Assembly: GCA_019234295.1 (NCBI GenBank)
Contig: JAFALK010000045.1
Location: forward strand, 25,417-89,416
DNA: 64,000 nucleotides
Direction of reading: 5' to 3'
From: Roseateles sp.
GTDB taxonomy: Bacteria; Pseudomonadota; Gammaproteobacteria; Burkholderiales; Burkholderiaceae_C
Shown piece by piece: positions 44,251 through 53,877 of the stretch (position 1 is its first letter; the number at the start of each line of letters is the position of its first letter). The position numbers were made by a program, and so were the translations under genes. A model generated the notes under the pieces. It searched no databases. It saw nothing but the letters and a program-made list of their open reading frames with translations, and had not been told where the DNA came from.

Positions 44251-44853
44251 ATGATTTCCTGCGAAGACGTCCCCGGGCATCCGGACTTCCGCTCCTTGCT
44301 GAGCATCGCTGGTGTGAGCGTGGACCTGCGCTACGCCACGCCCGACAACTTTGTCGGTCACCCCGTCTATGGCGGCCTGGATTGCAACTACCTGCGCCGC
44401 GAGGCCGGTGACGCACTCGAGAAGGCCGCTGCGTGGCTGGCCGCGCATCGCCCCGGCTACAGCCTGCTCGTGCTCGACGCCCTGCGCCCGCAGCGCGTGC
44501 AGGAGTTGCTGTGGAGCGAGCTGGCCGGCACGCCGCTGACCCTGTACCTGGCCAATCCCGAACGTGGTTCCATCCACAGCTTCGGCATGGCCGTGGACGT
44601 GACCCTGCTCGATGCGCAAGGCCGCGAGGTCGACATGGGCACGGGCTTCGACGAGATGACGCTGGCCTCGCATCCCGAGTACGAGGTGGAGCTGATGGCG
44701 CAAGGCCAGCTGAGCGCCGCGCACCTGGCCGAGCGCGGCTGGCTGCGCGCCGCGATGCGGCAGGCCGGCTTCCACGGCATCAGCACCGAGTGGTGGCATT
44801 TCGACTTCGGCGACCGCGTGGCGGTGCGCCGTGACCTTCCGAGAGTGATGTGA
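44251..44853 (+). CDS. ddpX: D-Ala-D-Ala dipeptidase (VanX/DdpX family)
   Basis: A 200-residue zinc dipeptidase. SIHSFGMAVDV carries the SxHxxGxAxD zinc motif, EWWHFDF the third ligand and catalytic Glu, and LDALRPQR the substrate-binding Arg. It hydrolyses D-Ala-D-Ala to D-Ala. No signal peptide, so it is cytoplasmic. In E. coli ddpX lies with a Dpp-like transporter, as here with dppA; vancomycin resistance is unlikely since no vanH or vanA ligase is present. Its stop overlaps the next start by four bases. Confidence 0.92.
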   Translation: MISCEDVPGHPDFRSLLSIAGVSVDLRYATPDNFVGHPVYGGLDCNYLRREAGDALEKAAAWLAAHRPGYSLLVLDALRPQRVQELLWSELAGTPLTLYLANPERGSIHSFGMAVDVTLLDAQGREVDMGTGFDEMTLASHPEYEVELMAQGQLSAAHLAERGWLRAAMRQAGFHGISTEWWHFDFGDRVAVRRDLPRVM

Positions 44854-45941
44854 ACCCCATGAACACGAATCGACGCGTCTTTGCTCAGTCCTTGGCCGGA
44901 TCCCTGGCCGGATCCCTGGCCGTCAGCGGCCTGGCGGTGGCTTCCGCCACTGCGGCGGCTGCCGTGGAAGCACCTCCGGCGCGCCTGCCGACCTTGCTGC
45001 CGCGCCGCCTCCAGCCCGGCGACACCGTGGGCATCGTCAGCCCCGCCAACGCCACCTACGAGCGCGACCCGATGGACTTCGCCGTCGAGACGCTCCAGGC
45101 CCTGGGCTTCAAGGTCAAGCTCGCGCCGCATGCGCGCGCACGTTGGGGCCAGTTCGCGGGCCAGGACGTCGACCGCGCTGGCGACATCAACGCCATGTTC
45201 GCCGACGACTCGATTGCCGGCATCTTCGCCATGACCGGCGGCTCGGGCTGCAACCGCATCGTTGACAAGCTCGACTACGCCCTCATCCGCCGCAAGCCCA
45301 AGTATTTCGGCGGCTACTCGGACCTGACCTGCCTCGTCAATGCGATGCAGCGCAAGACGGGCCTCGTGACCTTCCATGCCCCCGTGGCCAGCTCGGAGTG
45401 GAACGGCTTCTCAGCCGACCATTTCAAGGCGCTCGTGATGAACGGCGAGACGGCGCTGCTGCAAAACCCGAGCGGTGAGCGTGGCGACAACCTGATCCAG
45501 CGCGAGGACCGCACGGTCATGATCCGGCCGGGCAAGGCGCGCGGCGTGCTGGTCGGCGGCAACCTGGCAGTGCTGACCTCGCTGGCCGGCACGCCTTACT
45601 TCCCCGACTGCCGTGGCGCGATCCTCTTCATCGAAGAAGTCAACGAGTACCTCTATCGCTGCGACCGCATGCTCTCCACGCTGCGGCTGCTGGGCGTGCT
45701 CGATCAGGTCGCCGGCGTCGTGATCGGCAAGTTCACCCATTGCGAGCCCGGCGAGGGCTACGGCGTGCTGACGCTCGATGAAATCTTCGAAGACTACTTC
45801 GGCGGCCTCAAGGTGCCGGTCTACCGCGGCGCCATGATCGGCCACATCAAGCGCAAGTTCACCCTGCCGGTGGGCGGCATGGTGGAGATGGATGCCGATG
45901 CCGGCACCCTTCAGGTGTTGAGCCCGGCTGTCCGGGCCTGA
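44850..45941 (+). CDS. ldcA: LD-carboxypeptidase, S66 family, exported-looking copy
   Basis: A 363-residue S66 peptidase that removes the terminal D-Ala from tetrapeptide stems. GDTVGIVSPANATYE, the catalytic Ser in GGYSDLT, GGNLAVL, the Glu in FIEEVNEYLYR and the His in GAMIGHIKRKFTLPVG complete the triad. Unlike typical cytoplasmic LdcA it has an N-terminal RR-containing signal-like segment (NRRVFAQSLAGS), so it may be exported, possibly by Tat. The GTG at 44850 overlaps the ddpX stop and has GAGAG before it; an ATG at 44859 is also possible. A 12-bp duplication lies in the signal region. Confidence 0.9.
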   Translation: MNPMNTNRRVFAQSLAGSLAGSLAVSGLAVASATAAAAVEAPPARLPTLLPRRLQPGDTVGIVSPANATYERDPMDFAVETLQALGFKVKLAPHARARWGQFAGQDVDRAGDINAMFADDSIAGIFAMTGGSGCNRIVDKLDYALIRRKPKYFGGYSDLTCLVNAMQRKTGLVTFHAPVASSEWNGFSADHFKALVMNGETALLQNPSGERGDNLIQREDRTVMIRPGKARGVLVGGNLAVLTSLAGTPYFPDCRGAILFIEEVNEYLYRCDRMLSTLRLLGVLDQVAGVVIGKFTHCEPGEGYGVLTLDEIFEDYFGGLKVPVYRGAMIGHIKRKFTLPVGGMVEMDADAGTLQVLSPAVRA

Positions 45942-45947
45942 GGCACC

Positions 45948-47375
45948 CTACGGCCTCTGGGCGCGGACCCAGAGCGCGACCGCATCCAGCACTGGCCGGC
46001 CGCGACCGGCCTGAGGCGCGTTGACCATGGCCGCCACGACCCAAAGGCGGCCCGAGGCGTCGGGCACATAGCCGGCCAGGCCGATGGCGTTGTTCAGCGT
46101 GCCGGTCTTCATTCGCGCCAGGCCTTCGGCGGGCGTGCCCTTCATGCGGTGCGAGAGCGTTCCGTCCACGCCGGCCACGGGCAGGGTGCTCAGCAGCTCC
46201 GGCCCGTGCAGGCCATCGTGCGAGGCGGCCAGCAGGCCGGCCAGTTGCGTGGCGGTGACGCGCTCGCTGCGCGACAGGCCCGAGCCGTTCTCCAGCACCA
46301 GGCCTTCGGTCGGGATGTTCTTGGAGGCGAACCACTGGCGCACCAGGCGATCGGCGACCGCGGCGGTGGCTTCCCCGGGCTGCGCCTCGCTGGCACCGAG
46401 CTGCAAGAAGGCCAGGCGGGTGAGCGCGTTGTCCGATTCCTTCAATACGCCGCGCAGCTCCTCGGCCAGCGGGCGGCCGCGGTGTGTGGCGAGTACGCGG
46501 GCGGTGGCGGGCGTGGTGCCTTCGGTGTCGGGGCCGGTGATGGTGCCGCCGAGTTCGCGCCACATCATGCGCAGGGCCTGGGTCGCCAGCCACTGGCGGT
46601 CGATGACGTTGAGCTCTTGGCGCACCTTGCAGTTGCGCGGGAACTGGCCGTGCAGGTGCACGGTCAGGGCCTCGGTGCTCGGGATCTGCCAGCCGTTTTC
46701 CCAGTCCTTGCAAGGGGTGTCCGCGAGCTTGATGTCGCCCACGTCCACGGTGACACCGGGCAGGGCCGGCGTGGCGCGCGCGTGCAGTGTGGTGGCATCG
46801 CTCTCGAGCACGAACTCCAGCAGGTTGCCGTTGAACATCAGCGCGTCGGGGATGACGTTGTAGGGGAACTCGGGTTGCTCGTCGAAGGGCGGCGCCCCGA
46901 TGTCGCGGCGCGCCGGATTGAAGAGATTGCGGTCCACGACGAGGCCGCCGCGGATCTCGCGCACGCCCTGGTCGCGCAATTCGCGCAGCATCGTGTGCAG
47001 CGCGCCCCAGCCGAGGTCCGGGTCGGCGCCGCCGCGCAGGTAGAGCGGGCCGGCCAGCGCGCCGTCCTGCATGCCGGATATCGCGGGCGCGTCGGCCAGC
47101 AGCTCAGTCTGCGCCCGGGCGTTGGGGCCGAGCTTGTCCAGCGAGACGGCGGCGGTGATGAGCTTCATCGCCGAGCCCGGCTGCATGGGGCGGTCGGCCT
47201 GGATGCGCAGGCCGGAGCCCCGGGCGTCGAGCGGAAAGGCGACCACGCCCAGTTGCTCGCTTGTCAGCCCGGCCTTGTCCAGCGCGGCCTGCACGCTCTG
47301 CGGCGGCTGGCTCGAGGGCAGGCTGGCGCAGGCCGAGAGCAGCAGCGCGGCGGTAAGAGGCAGGAGACGACGCAT
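45948..47375 (-). CDS. dacB: D-alanyl-D-alanine carboxypeptidase/endopeptidase PBP4
   Basis: A 475-residue class C penicillin-binding protein. An N-terminal signal with lipobox-like LLLSAC precedes the S13 catalytic set SAMK (Ser68-Lys71), SDN in KESDNALTR, and KTG in RMKTGTLNNA, with the usual domain insertion between SxxK and SDN. It trims D-Ala from pentapeptides and cuts cross-links in the periplasm. It begins four bases after the ornithine-cyclodeaminase-like gene and converges with ldcA. Confidence 0.94.
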   Translation of the reverse strand: MRRLLPLTAALLLSACASLPSSQPPQSVQAALDKAGLTSEQLGVVAFPLDARGSGLRIQADRPMQPGSAMKLITAAVSLDKLGPNARAQTELLADAPAISGMQDGALAGPLYLRGGADPDLGWGALHTMLRELRDQGVREIRGGLVVDRNLFNPARRDIGAPPFDEQPEFPYNVIPDALMFNGNLLEFVLESDATTLHARATPALPGVTVDVGDIKLADTPCKDWENGWQIPSTEALTVHLHGQFPRNCKVRQELNVIDRQWLATQALRMMWRELGGTITGPDTEGTTPATARVLATHRGRPLAEELRGVLKESDNALTRLAFLQLGASEAQPGEATAAVADRLVRQWFASKNIPTEGLVLENGSGLSRSERVTATQLAGLLAASHDGLHGPELLSTLPVAGVDGTLSHRMKGTPAEGLARMKTGTLNNAIGLAGYVPDASGRLWVVAAMVNAPQAGRGRPVLDAVALWVRAQRP

Positions 47376-47379
47376 GGGG

Positions 47380-48279
47380 TCAGGCCTTCAGTTGCTGATG
47401 GATCCAGTGGGCGATGGCCAGGTCCTCGAGACCGATGCCCACGCTCTTGTAGACGATGATGTCCTGCGGGTTGCGCGGCCGCGGCGCGGCCAGCAAGCTG
47501 CCCAGCTCGGCCACGCGCTCGGGGGTGATCACGCCGGGGCCGGCGCGGCGGAACTCGCCGGCCTCGGTCTCCGCGGCCGTTTTCCATTCCACGGCGATCA
47601 ACGCGGCGCGGGAGAGCAGGGTGTCGTCAAGCTCGCGGGCCACGGGCTTGCTGGAGCCCACGGCGGCCACGAAGGCGCCGGGCTTGACCAGCGTGCCGTC
47701 GAACAGCGGCTCGTTGGAGCGGGTGGCCGTGACGATCACGTCGGCCTCGCGGGCGGCGGTGGCCGCGTCCGCCACTTCGGCGCCAATGCTGGCGGCGAAC
47801 TCCGCCGCACCCGAGCGGGCGCAGACCAGCACGCGATCGAATTTGCGGACCAACTGGAGTGCTTCGACGTGGGCGCGCGCCTGCGTGCCGGCGCCGAACA
47901 CAGCCAGCACCTTGGCGTCAGTGCTGGCCAGCGCGTCTGCGGCCACGGCCGTGGCCGCAGAGGTGCGCAGACGCGTCAGCTCGTTGGCCTCCAGCGTCGC
48001 CAGTGGCAGGCCCGTGACGGCCGAGAACAAGGTGACGACGAACTGGAACTGGCCGTTGCGCGTCGAGTAGACCTTGGTGCCCATCACGCCGGCGGCCGGC
48101 AGAACGGCGCCCATGGCCGAGAGGGCCAGCGCGGCGCCGTCGAGCTCGGCCGCAGCGCGGTGGCGCGCCAGCACGCTGGCTTGGCCGCGGCCCATTTGCA
48201 TAAAGGCTTCGTAAAGGGCCTGGCGGGCTGCGGTGGGCGTGAGAAGGGCGGCGACCTGGGATTCGGTGATGAGCTGCAT
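47380..48279 (-). CDS. Ornithine cyclodeaminase / mu-crystallin family dehydrogenase
   Basis: A 299-residue NAD(P)-dependent enzyme. MGTKVYSTRNGQFQF and the Rossmann loop VFGAGTQARAHVEAL are family signatures. The family includes ornithine cyclodeaminase, Ala dehydrogenase and cyclic imine (pyrroline-/piperideine-carboxylate) reductases, so the reaction cannot be fixed from sequence. Being cotranscribed with PBP4 suggests amino-acid recovery from wall peptides, for instance Ala or ketimine metabolism. The ATG at 48279 is used; a GTG at 48288 is equally open and neither has a clear ribosome site. Confidence 0.85.
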   Translation of the reverse strand: MQLITESQVAALLTPTAARQALYEAFMQMGRGQASVLARHRAAAELDGAALALSAMGAVLPAAGVMGTKVYSTRNGQFQFVVTLFSAVTGLPLATLEANELTRLRTSAATAVAADALASTDAKVLAVFGAGTQARAHVEALQLVRKFDRVLVCARSGAAEFAASIGAEVADAATAAREADVIVTATRSNEPLFDGTLVKPGAFVAAVGSSKPVARELDDTLLSRAALIAVEWKTAAETEAGEFRRAGPGVITPERVAELGSLLAAPRPRNPQDIIVYKSVGIGLEDLAIAHWIHQQLKA

Positions 48280-48378
48280 AACGGACACGTCGGTGGATTG
48301 CAGGCTGCCACTCTAGCCGTCGCAAACCACGCCGTGGCGCTGCCCCTGGGTTCGCAAAGCGCCGCTTGCCCGAAAGGT

Positions 48379-48394
48379 ATTTCCGCAGGTTATG
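48379..48394 (+). promoter_or_regulatory. 16-bp element upstream of the TonB receptor (regulon site 4)
   Basis: ATTTCCGCAGGTTATG shares 13 of 16 positions with the dppA site and 14 of 16 with the dadA and AmpG sites, in the same orientation relative to the plus-strand gene. It is 170 bases from the receptor ATG, further than at the other loci. On the other strand it is 99 bases from the ornithine-cyclodeaminase/dacB operon, so it could serve both. Confidence 0.55.
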
Positions 48395-48564
48395 CAAGAG
48401 GCCCAAGCATTCATCGTGTGTAACGCAACACTTCAGGAGCTCTCCTCTGTGATGCCTTCGCCACCTGAATGATGATCAACCGATCACTGTCCAGCAGTAT
48501 CAAGTCTCGTCGCCCGCTTGATGCTTGAAGCTTCCGGCGTCCGATTCAGTAACAGGAGAACTTC

Positions 48565-51504
48565 ATGAAGTTGAACACCCTTGCACGCAGCCTGATGCTG
48601 CTTGGACTGGGTACCTCGCTGGGCGCTGTCGCTCAGGCGCAAGACGCGGCATCCGCGCAGGCACCGCAAAAGATTGAACGCGTCGAAGTGACGGGTTCGA
48701 GCATCAAGCGCGTTTCTGATGAAGGCGCGCTGCCGCTGGAGACGATCACCGCCGATCAGATTCGCCAACAAGGCCTGAACAGCGCCGAAGACGTGCTGCG
48801 CATGCTCTCGTCCAACGCGGCCAACGCCAACAACGCGGTGTCGAGCAATAGCGTGTTCGGCCAGGAGGGCGACCGCCTTGCCGGCGGTGGCGCCTACGCC
48901 AACCTGCGCGGCCTCGGCCCCACCGGCACGCTGGTGCTGCTGAACGGCCGCCGCCTGTCAAACCAGGGGACGTCGGGCGGCTCGGTCGACCTCAACGCCA
49001 TCCCGATCGAGGCGATCGAGCGCATCGAGGTGCTGAAGGACGGCGCATCGGCCGTGTACGGCACGGACGCGATCGGCGGCGTGATCAACTTCATCCTGAA
49101 GAGGGAAGTGCACGGCGCCACCGTGGGGGCCACCTACAGCACGCCCAAGGCTCCGGGTGGCGGCCAGCAGCGCAAGGTCAACCTCACGGCGGGCTTCGGC
49201 GACCTCGGCCAGCAGGGTTTCAACGTGATGGGCAGCATCACCCGCAGCAGCACGGCCATCCTGCGCGGCGACGACCGCTCCTGGGCGGCCGGCTACCAGC
49301 CCGCCATGGGCTTGGCGCCTGATACGACTAGCTCGCCCATGTTCGCGAACATCATCACCCAGGCCAACAGCGCGCTGGTCAGCCCCGGTACCACCGTCGG
49401 CGCGACGGACCCGACCAAGTACACCGTGCTGAACGCCCTGGCTCTGACCAACCAGTGCTCCTCCGCGCCTTACGGCGTGAGCCAGCTGGCCAATCCGACC
49501 GTGCTCTCGGGCCTGGGCTACACCGTGAACACCAGCACCTACCGCTGCGGCACCGACTACGGCCGACAGTACATGCTGGTGACGCCGAGCACCAACACCA
49601 GTGGCGTGCTGCGCGCCACCTTCAACGTTGGCGCCAACGCCACCGGCTTCGCCGAGTTCGTCGGTTCGCGCTACTACTCGCTTGGCGAATTCACGCCTTA
49701 CCAGTTCAGCACGACCAGCTCGCCGCTCACCTTCAACTCGACGACCAGCCCAGCGCTCGTCGCCGCCTTCAATGCCCTGGGGGTGCCGCTGCCCTCGGCG
49801 ACCAACAATACCTCGGTGGCCGACTACCCGGTCAATGGCCCGTACTACGTGAACATGAAGGCGCTGTACGGTGCGAACAGCTTCAACGCGGCCAAGCCCA
49901 TCGCCTACCGCCTGCGCATGAGCGACTGGGGCAATCGCACGATCGGCAATGAATCCACCAACGATCGCCTCGCTGTGGGCGTCGACGGCTTCGTGGGCGA
50001 CTACGACTACAAGCTCTCGCTCTCGCACGGCGAGGCCAAGGGTTACCAGGAGATGGTGAACGGCTACGCCGATACCGCCAAGCTCGTGGCCTTGCTCGCC
50101 AGCGGCATCTACAACCCCTTCCGGATGCCTGGCCAGTCGCAGTCTCCGGCGGCCTTGGCGGCCATTCAGGCCACCGAGGTGCACGGGCGCCTCGCCAGCG
50201 GCTCGACCAAGGTGGACGAGTTCATCGCCAACATTTCCGGTCCCCTGATGAAGTTGCCGGCCGGCGACCTCTCCTTCGCGGTCGGCACGGACCTGCGCCG
50301 CGAGTTCTACGGCTACAGCGGAACACAGACCTACAACTGCATCAGCTCGTTCACGCTGGCCAGCGCCAATCTGCCGAACTCGGTGATGGGATGCCCGGGC
50401 AATGCGTCTGCGCCAGACATGTCGCGCAGCGTCGACGCTGTCTACGGCGAACTGTTGGTGCCGGTGTTCAAGAGCCTGGAGCTGGATCTGGCCGCACGCT
50501 ACGACCGCTACCAGCAGATCGGCGGCACCACGAACCCGAAGATCGCCTTCAAGTTCACGCCGGTGAAGGACCTGCTGTTCCGTGGCTCCTACAACACGGG
50601 CTTCCGCGCACCCACGCCGCAGCAGGTCAACCTGGGCGTCGTGCAGCTCGCGACCGTCGGTACCTTCGCCGACCCGGTGAAGTGCCCGAACCCCGTGGGC
50701 AACAACGATCCGTCCTGCCAGCTCACGAGCATCCCCTACACCGCGGGCGGCAACCACAACCTGAAGCCCGAGAAGTCGCGCCAGGGTTCGCTGGGCGTGG
50801 TGTTCTCTCCGATTCAGGACATGTCCTTGTCGGTTGACTACTGGCAGATCAAGATGATCGACCGGATCCACAACCTGACGCCAACCCAGGAGCTGCAGTA
50901 CTACCCGGTCTTCGCCAACAACTTCCAGCGTGACGCGAACGGCAACATCACCAGCATTCAGGCCGGCTGGATCAACGCTGGCGGCAGCATGACCAAGGGC
51001 CTGGACTTCACCGGCGCCTGGACGACCGCGCTGCCCTCCGGCAACAAGCTGATCTCGACGCTCTCGGCGACCAAGATGATCAGCGACAAGGAGCAGCTGA
51101 TCACTGGCACGCCGATGGTGCAGTACGTGGGCAACTGGAGCAACACGACGCTGTACCTGCCCTGGAAGGTCGCGGTCGCCAGCACCTACAAGACCTCGAC
51201 CCTTGCGACGACGCTGTCGGTGAACTACTCCTCGGGCTACTGGGATGAAGATCACACGACCTTCACCACGATCCCGCAGTTCCAGACCCGCAAGATCGCC
51301 AGCTACACGACCATGAATCTGGTGAGCAGCTACACCGGCTTCAAGGACCTGACCCTGACCGCCGGCATCATCAACCTGGCCGACCATGCGCCGGCCTTCA
51401 CCTGGCACGACGTCGACAACGCCATCGGCACCGGCTGGGATCCGCGTGTCGCCGACCCGCGTGGCCGCACCTACCAAGTCAGCGCCAAGTACACCTTCTT
51501 CTGA
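48565..51504 (+). CDS. TonB-dependent outer-membrane receptor
   Basis: A 979-residue outer-membrane protein. The signal peptide ends VAQAQ; the plug (about 40-175) includes [57 protein letters not shown]; the rest is a 22-strand barrel ending KYTFF with a terminal aromatic. AGGAG six bases before the ATG sets the start. The plug style is that of receptors for organic substrates (peptides, glycans) rather than classic siderophore receptors. Its leader is long, about 170 bases beyond the shared 16-bp element, and a strong terminator follows. Confidence 0.94.
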   Translation: MKLNTLARSLMLLGLGTSLGAVAQAQDAASAQAPQKIERVEVTGSSIKRVSDEGALPLETITADQIRQQGLNSAEDVLRMLSSNAANANNAVSSNSVFGQEGDRLAGGGAYANLRGLGPTGTLVLLNGRRLSNQGTSGGSVDLNAIPIEAIERIEVLKDGASAVYGTDAIGGVINFILKREVHGATVGATYSTPKAPGGGQQRKVNLTAGFGDLGQQGFNVMGSITRSSTAILRGDDRSWAAGYQPAMGLAPDTTSSPMFANIITQANSALVSPGTTVGATDPTKYTVLNALALTNQCSSAPYGVSQLANPTVLSGLGYTVNTSTYRCGTDYGRQYMLVTPSTNTSGVLRATFNVGANATGFAEFVGSRYYSLGEFTPYQFSTTSSPLTFNSTTSPALVAAFNALGVPLPSATNNTSVADYPVNGPYYVNMKALYGANSFNAAKPIAYRLRMSDWGNRTIGNESTNDRLAVGVDGFVGDYDYKLSLSHGEAKGYQEMVNGYADTAKLVALLASGIYNPFRMPGQSQSPAALAAIQATEVHGRLASGSTKVDEFIANISGPLMKLPAGDLSFAVGTDLRREFYGYSGTQTYNCISSFTLASANLPNSVMGCPGNASAPDMSRSVDAVYGELLVPVFKSLELDLAARYDRYQQIGGTTNPKIAFKFTPVKDLLFRGSYNTGFRAPTPQQVNLGVVQLATVGTFADPVKCPNPVGNNDPSCQLTSIPYTAGGNHNLKPEKSRQGSLGVVFSPIQDMSLSVDYWQIKMIDRIHNLTPTQELQYYPVFANNFQRDANGNITSIQAGWINAGGSMTKGLDFTGAWTTALPSGNKLISTLSATKMISDKEQLITGTPMVQYVGNWSNTTLYLPWKVAVASTYKTSTLATTLSVNYSSGYWDEDHTTFTTIPQFQTRKIASYTTMNLVSSYTGFKDLTLTAGIINLADHAPAFTWHDVDNAIGTGWDPRVADPRGRTYQVSAKYTFF

Positions 51505-51521
51505 TCGGAAGGCGCAAAGAC

Positions 51522-51557
51522 AAAGCCCCGCCAGCGCGAGCCGGCGGGGCTTTTTTT
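51522..51557 (+). terminator. Intrinsic terminator of the TonB receptor gene
   Basis: AAAGCCCCGCC, a ten-base loop and GGCGGGGCTTT, followed by a run of seven Ts in all, lie 18 bases after the stop codon. A very strong rho-independent terminator. Confidence 0.95.
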
Positions 51558-51728
51558 CAATGCACCTGGGCGCACTTGCTTGGAGGTCAGAGTCTCCCCT
51601 GCCGGCCCGCCAAGGGAAGGCTTGGAGGCCCTGCCGCTTCCCTGCTGTTTTCCTGCCGCCCGAACGCCTTGCCAGCATGGGTCTGGTCTCGCTGGTGGAT
51701 GTCCACGAGAGACCCAAGCGGTTGACAT

Positions 51729-51797
51729 GAACTGCCGGACGAGGACCCGCACGTCGGGCGGTGTGAGAGGGCTGAAGGGGCGACCTCTCCCTTCGTC
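51729..51797 (+). mobile_element. Possible remnant of a group II intron 3' end (domains V-VI)
   Basis: GAACTGCCGG, then a CGCACGTCGGG arm and GTGTGAGAGGG followed by CCTCTCCCTTCGTC recall the domain V/domain VI layout of bacterial group II introns. The upper domain V helix with its GAAA loop looks damaged, and no reverse transcriptase gene is present. It sits about 170 bp after a terminator, the place where class C introns insert. The match is from memory of the fold, not from a covariance search. Confidence 0.35.
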
Positions 51798-51823
51798 AAA
51801 TCGAGGAAGTGGACTTGAGCTTC

Positions 51824-52717
51824 TCAGCGCAGCGTGAGTCGTCGGCCGGCCACGTCCATCTCCACCTCCACGCCCAGCGGCAGGGGCGTGTGCGGGCTGC
51901 AGTGGCCGCTGGGCCAGCCGGCCAGCACGGGCTTGCCCGTGGCGTGCAGCAAGTCGGCCAGCACGGCCTGCGGATAGTCCTCGTCGGTGAAGCTGCCGAC
52001 GAGGAAGCCGGCCGCGTCATCGAGCAGGCCGGCCAGGCGCAACTGCGTCAGCATGCGGTCCACTCGGTAGGGGGCTTCACCCACGTCTTCGAGGTAGAGG
52101 ATGGAGTCTTCGATCCGCGGCTGCCAGGGCGTGCCGAGCAGGGCGGCGTAGACGGCAAGATTGCCACCTACGAGCCGGCCGCGGGCACTGACGCCGCGAT
52201 TCAGCGCATGCGCCTGCATCGCAGGTGCGATGACCTGGCCGCTGCGCGTGCCGCCTTGCAAGGCCTCCCGCAAGGCGTGAATGTCGCGCGCTCCGCCTTC
52301 GGTCAGCAAGTCGCTGGCCGGCATGGGCGCATGCCAGCCCGGCTGGCCCAGGGCGTCGCGCAGGGCGTGCAGGGTGGTGATGTCGCTGTAGCCGATCAGG
52401 GGCTTGGGGTGGGCCCGCAGCAGGCTTGTGTCGATGCGGTCCAGCAGCCGCGCGCATCCGTAGCCGCCGCGCAGGGTGTAGACGGCGTCCACCTGTGGGT
52501 CGGCAAAGGCCGCGTGCAGATCCGTCAGGCGCACGTCGTCGTCGGCCGAGAGGAAGTCCAGCGTCGAGCCGCCGCTCACGCCAGGCATGAGCTTGCAGCG
52601 CCAGCCCATGGACTCGAGCAGCCTGGGCACCTGCTCGATCCGCTCCGGGCTAGACGCTCCAGCGGGCGCGACGAGGGCAAGCGTGCTGCCCTCGGGCAGC
52701 GCAGGGATATGGGCCAT
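51824..52717 (-). CDS. ldcA: LD-carboxypeptidase LdcA, cytoplasmic type
   Basis: A 297-residue S66 peptidase without signal peptide. LALVAPAGASSPE, catalytic Ser111 in IGYSDITT, the Glu in YLEDVGEAPYRVDRM and the His in GHCSPHTPLPLG give the full triad. It converts murein tetrapeptide to tripeptide plus D-Ala in the cytoplasm during recycling. It is the third gene of dadA-hydrolase-ldcA and its ATG shares a base with the hydrolase stop. Its D-Ala product is the substrate of DadA in the same operon. Only about 30 percent alike by eye to the exported-looking copy at 44850. Confidence 0.94.
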   Translation of the reverse strand: MAHIPALPEGSTLALVAPAGASSPERIEQVPRLLESMGWRCKLMPGVSGGSTLDFLSADDDVRLTDLHAAFADPQVDAVYTLRGGYGCARLLDRIDTSLLRAHPKPLIGYSDITTLHALRDALGQPGWHAPMPASDLLTEGGARDIHALREALQGGTRSGQVIAPAMQAHALNRGVSARGRLVGGNLAVYAALLGTPWQPRIEDSILYLEDVGEAPYRVDRMLTQLRLAGLLDDAAGFLVGSFTDEDYPQAVLADLLHATGKPVLAGWPSGHCSPHTPLPLGVEVEMDVAGRRLTLR

Positions 52718-53877
52718 CAGATTTCCAGAAAGTCTTTCATGATGCGGTCGATGGCGGCGCCCAGTGCGGGCAGCTTCCAGGTCGTTGCGCAAGCCGGGTC
52801 CGGCGCGTAGCGGCTGCCCAGATTGCTGATCAGGGCTACGACGTAATGGCGACCGCCGGCCTTCTTGGACTGCACGATGCCGGCGTTGGCACTGCAGTTC
52901 TCGGTATTGCCGGTCTTGTGCAGGAAGCGCACCTCGCCTCGGCCCGCGCTGTCGTCGGCGGCGCCGGGCAGATGGGCCGGGATGCCGCGAACGAAGCCGC
53001 GCAGGCCCGCGAGGGCGCCGCTGGAGAGGGTGTCGTGCAGGCGCTGCTCGCGCAGGCAGTGGAGCACGTGCTCACGGCTCTCACCGAGCAGGCTTGGACT
53101 GCCCTCAGGCATCCAGGGCGCTGGCGGTGCGTCGGGGTCGATCAGCCAGAGCAGCCGGGCCGTGTCCCAGGCCGTCATCTGCAGCTGGCCCACGCCGGCG
53201 CCGGCGGCGTTGTTCCAGCCGCCGTCGGCGCGCGTACCGGCCACGCGCAGGCCGGCCAGGCCCTGGGCGGTGAACAGTCGATGCAGGGCGTGCGGGCCGC
53301 GGTCCTCGGTCCCGAGCATGCCGCAGGCATGCAGGTGCGCGATCAGCACGGTGGTGGCTTCATCGCTGGAGTCCTTGGTCATCTCCAGTGCCCACTCGGC
53401 GAGGCTGCGGGTGCCGCAGTTGGCCGAGATGCGGGTTTCCCACTGGCTGCGCCCGGCGTCGACGATGCGGCCACAGGCCACGAGCACCAGCAGCTTGAAC
53501 AGGGAGGCCGGGTAGGGCGCGACGAAGCGACATGCGCCCTGGCCCATCAGCGGGCGCCAGGGCAGGCGGCGCCAGTCGCTGCCGGGCTGCCAGGCAATGG
53601 AGACGCCAAACTGGTCTTGTAGGTCGGCGACAAAACGGATATTTCGCACGGGGCCGTCGGTGATGTCGACCTCCCCGACCACGCCCGCGGGGAAATCGCG
53701 CGAGAACAGGACGTTGGCATGCACGGGTGCGCCATGGCGTGGGAAGGCCACGACGGCAAGGTCGATACTGGGATGGACGCCGACCGGACTCCCGCCTTGA
53801 AGTGCGTCAGGCGTTTCTTCGAAGCGCTGCGCCCGCACCGCTTCGAGCAGTGCCTGCGCAAGCTGCTCGTTTGTCAT
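52717..53877 (-). CDS. Class A beta-lactamase-like serine hydrolase without signal peptide
   Basis: A 386-residue serine hydrolase of the penicillin-recognising fold. SLFK (Ser125-Lys128) fits SxxK, KDSSDEATTVL lies where SDN is expected (SDE here), and LHKTGNTENCSANAG fits KTG. The first 110 residues are an extra domain with no signal peptide, so the enzyme is probably cytoplasmic, unusual for this fold. Its start overlaps the dadA stop by four bases (ATGA) and its stop abuts ldcA, which suggests a peptidase acting on imported muropeptides rather than a resistance enzyme. Confidence 0.78.
   Translation of the reverse strand: MTNEQLAQALLEAVRAQRFEETPDALQGGSPVGVHPSIDLAVVAFPRHGAPVHANVLFSRDFPAGVVGEVDITDGPVRNIRFVADLQDQFGVSIAWQPGSDWRRLPWRPLMGQGACRFVAPYPASLFKLLVLVACGRIVDAGRSQWETRISANCGTRSLAEWALEMTKDSSDEATTVLIAHLHACGMLGTEDRGPHALHRLFTAQGLAGLRVAGTRADGGWNNAAGAGVGQLQMTAWDTARLLWLIDPDAPPAPWMPEGSPSLLGESREHVLHCLREQRLHDTLSSGALAGLRGFVRGIPAHLPGAADDSAGRGEVRFLHKTGNTENCSANAGIVQSKKAGGRHYVVALISNLGSRYAPDPACATTWKLPALGAAIDRIMKDFLEI

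Noticed and set aside
44251..44853. VanX as part of a vancomycin-resistance cluster
   Set aside because: No vanH, vanA-type ligase or VanRS two-component genes are nearby; the dppA and ldcA neighbours fit peptide catabolism like E. coli ddpX.
48958..51717. 919-codon minus-strand frame opposite the TonB receptor
   Set aside because: Antisense to an unmistakable TonB-dependent receptor; it also runs through the receptor's terminator.
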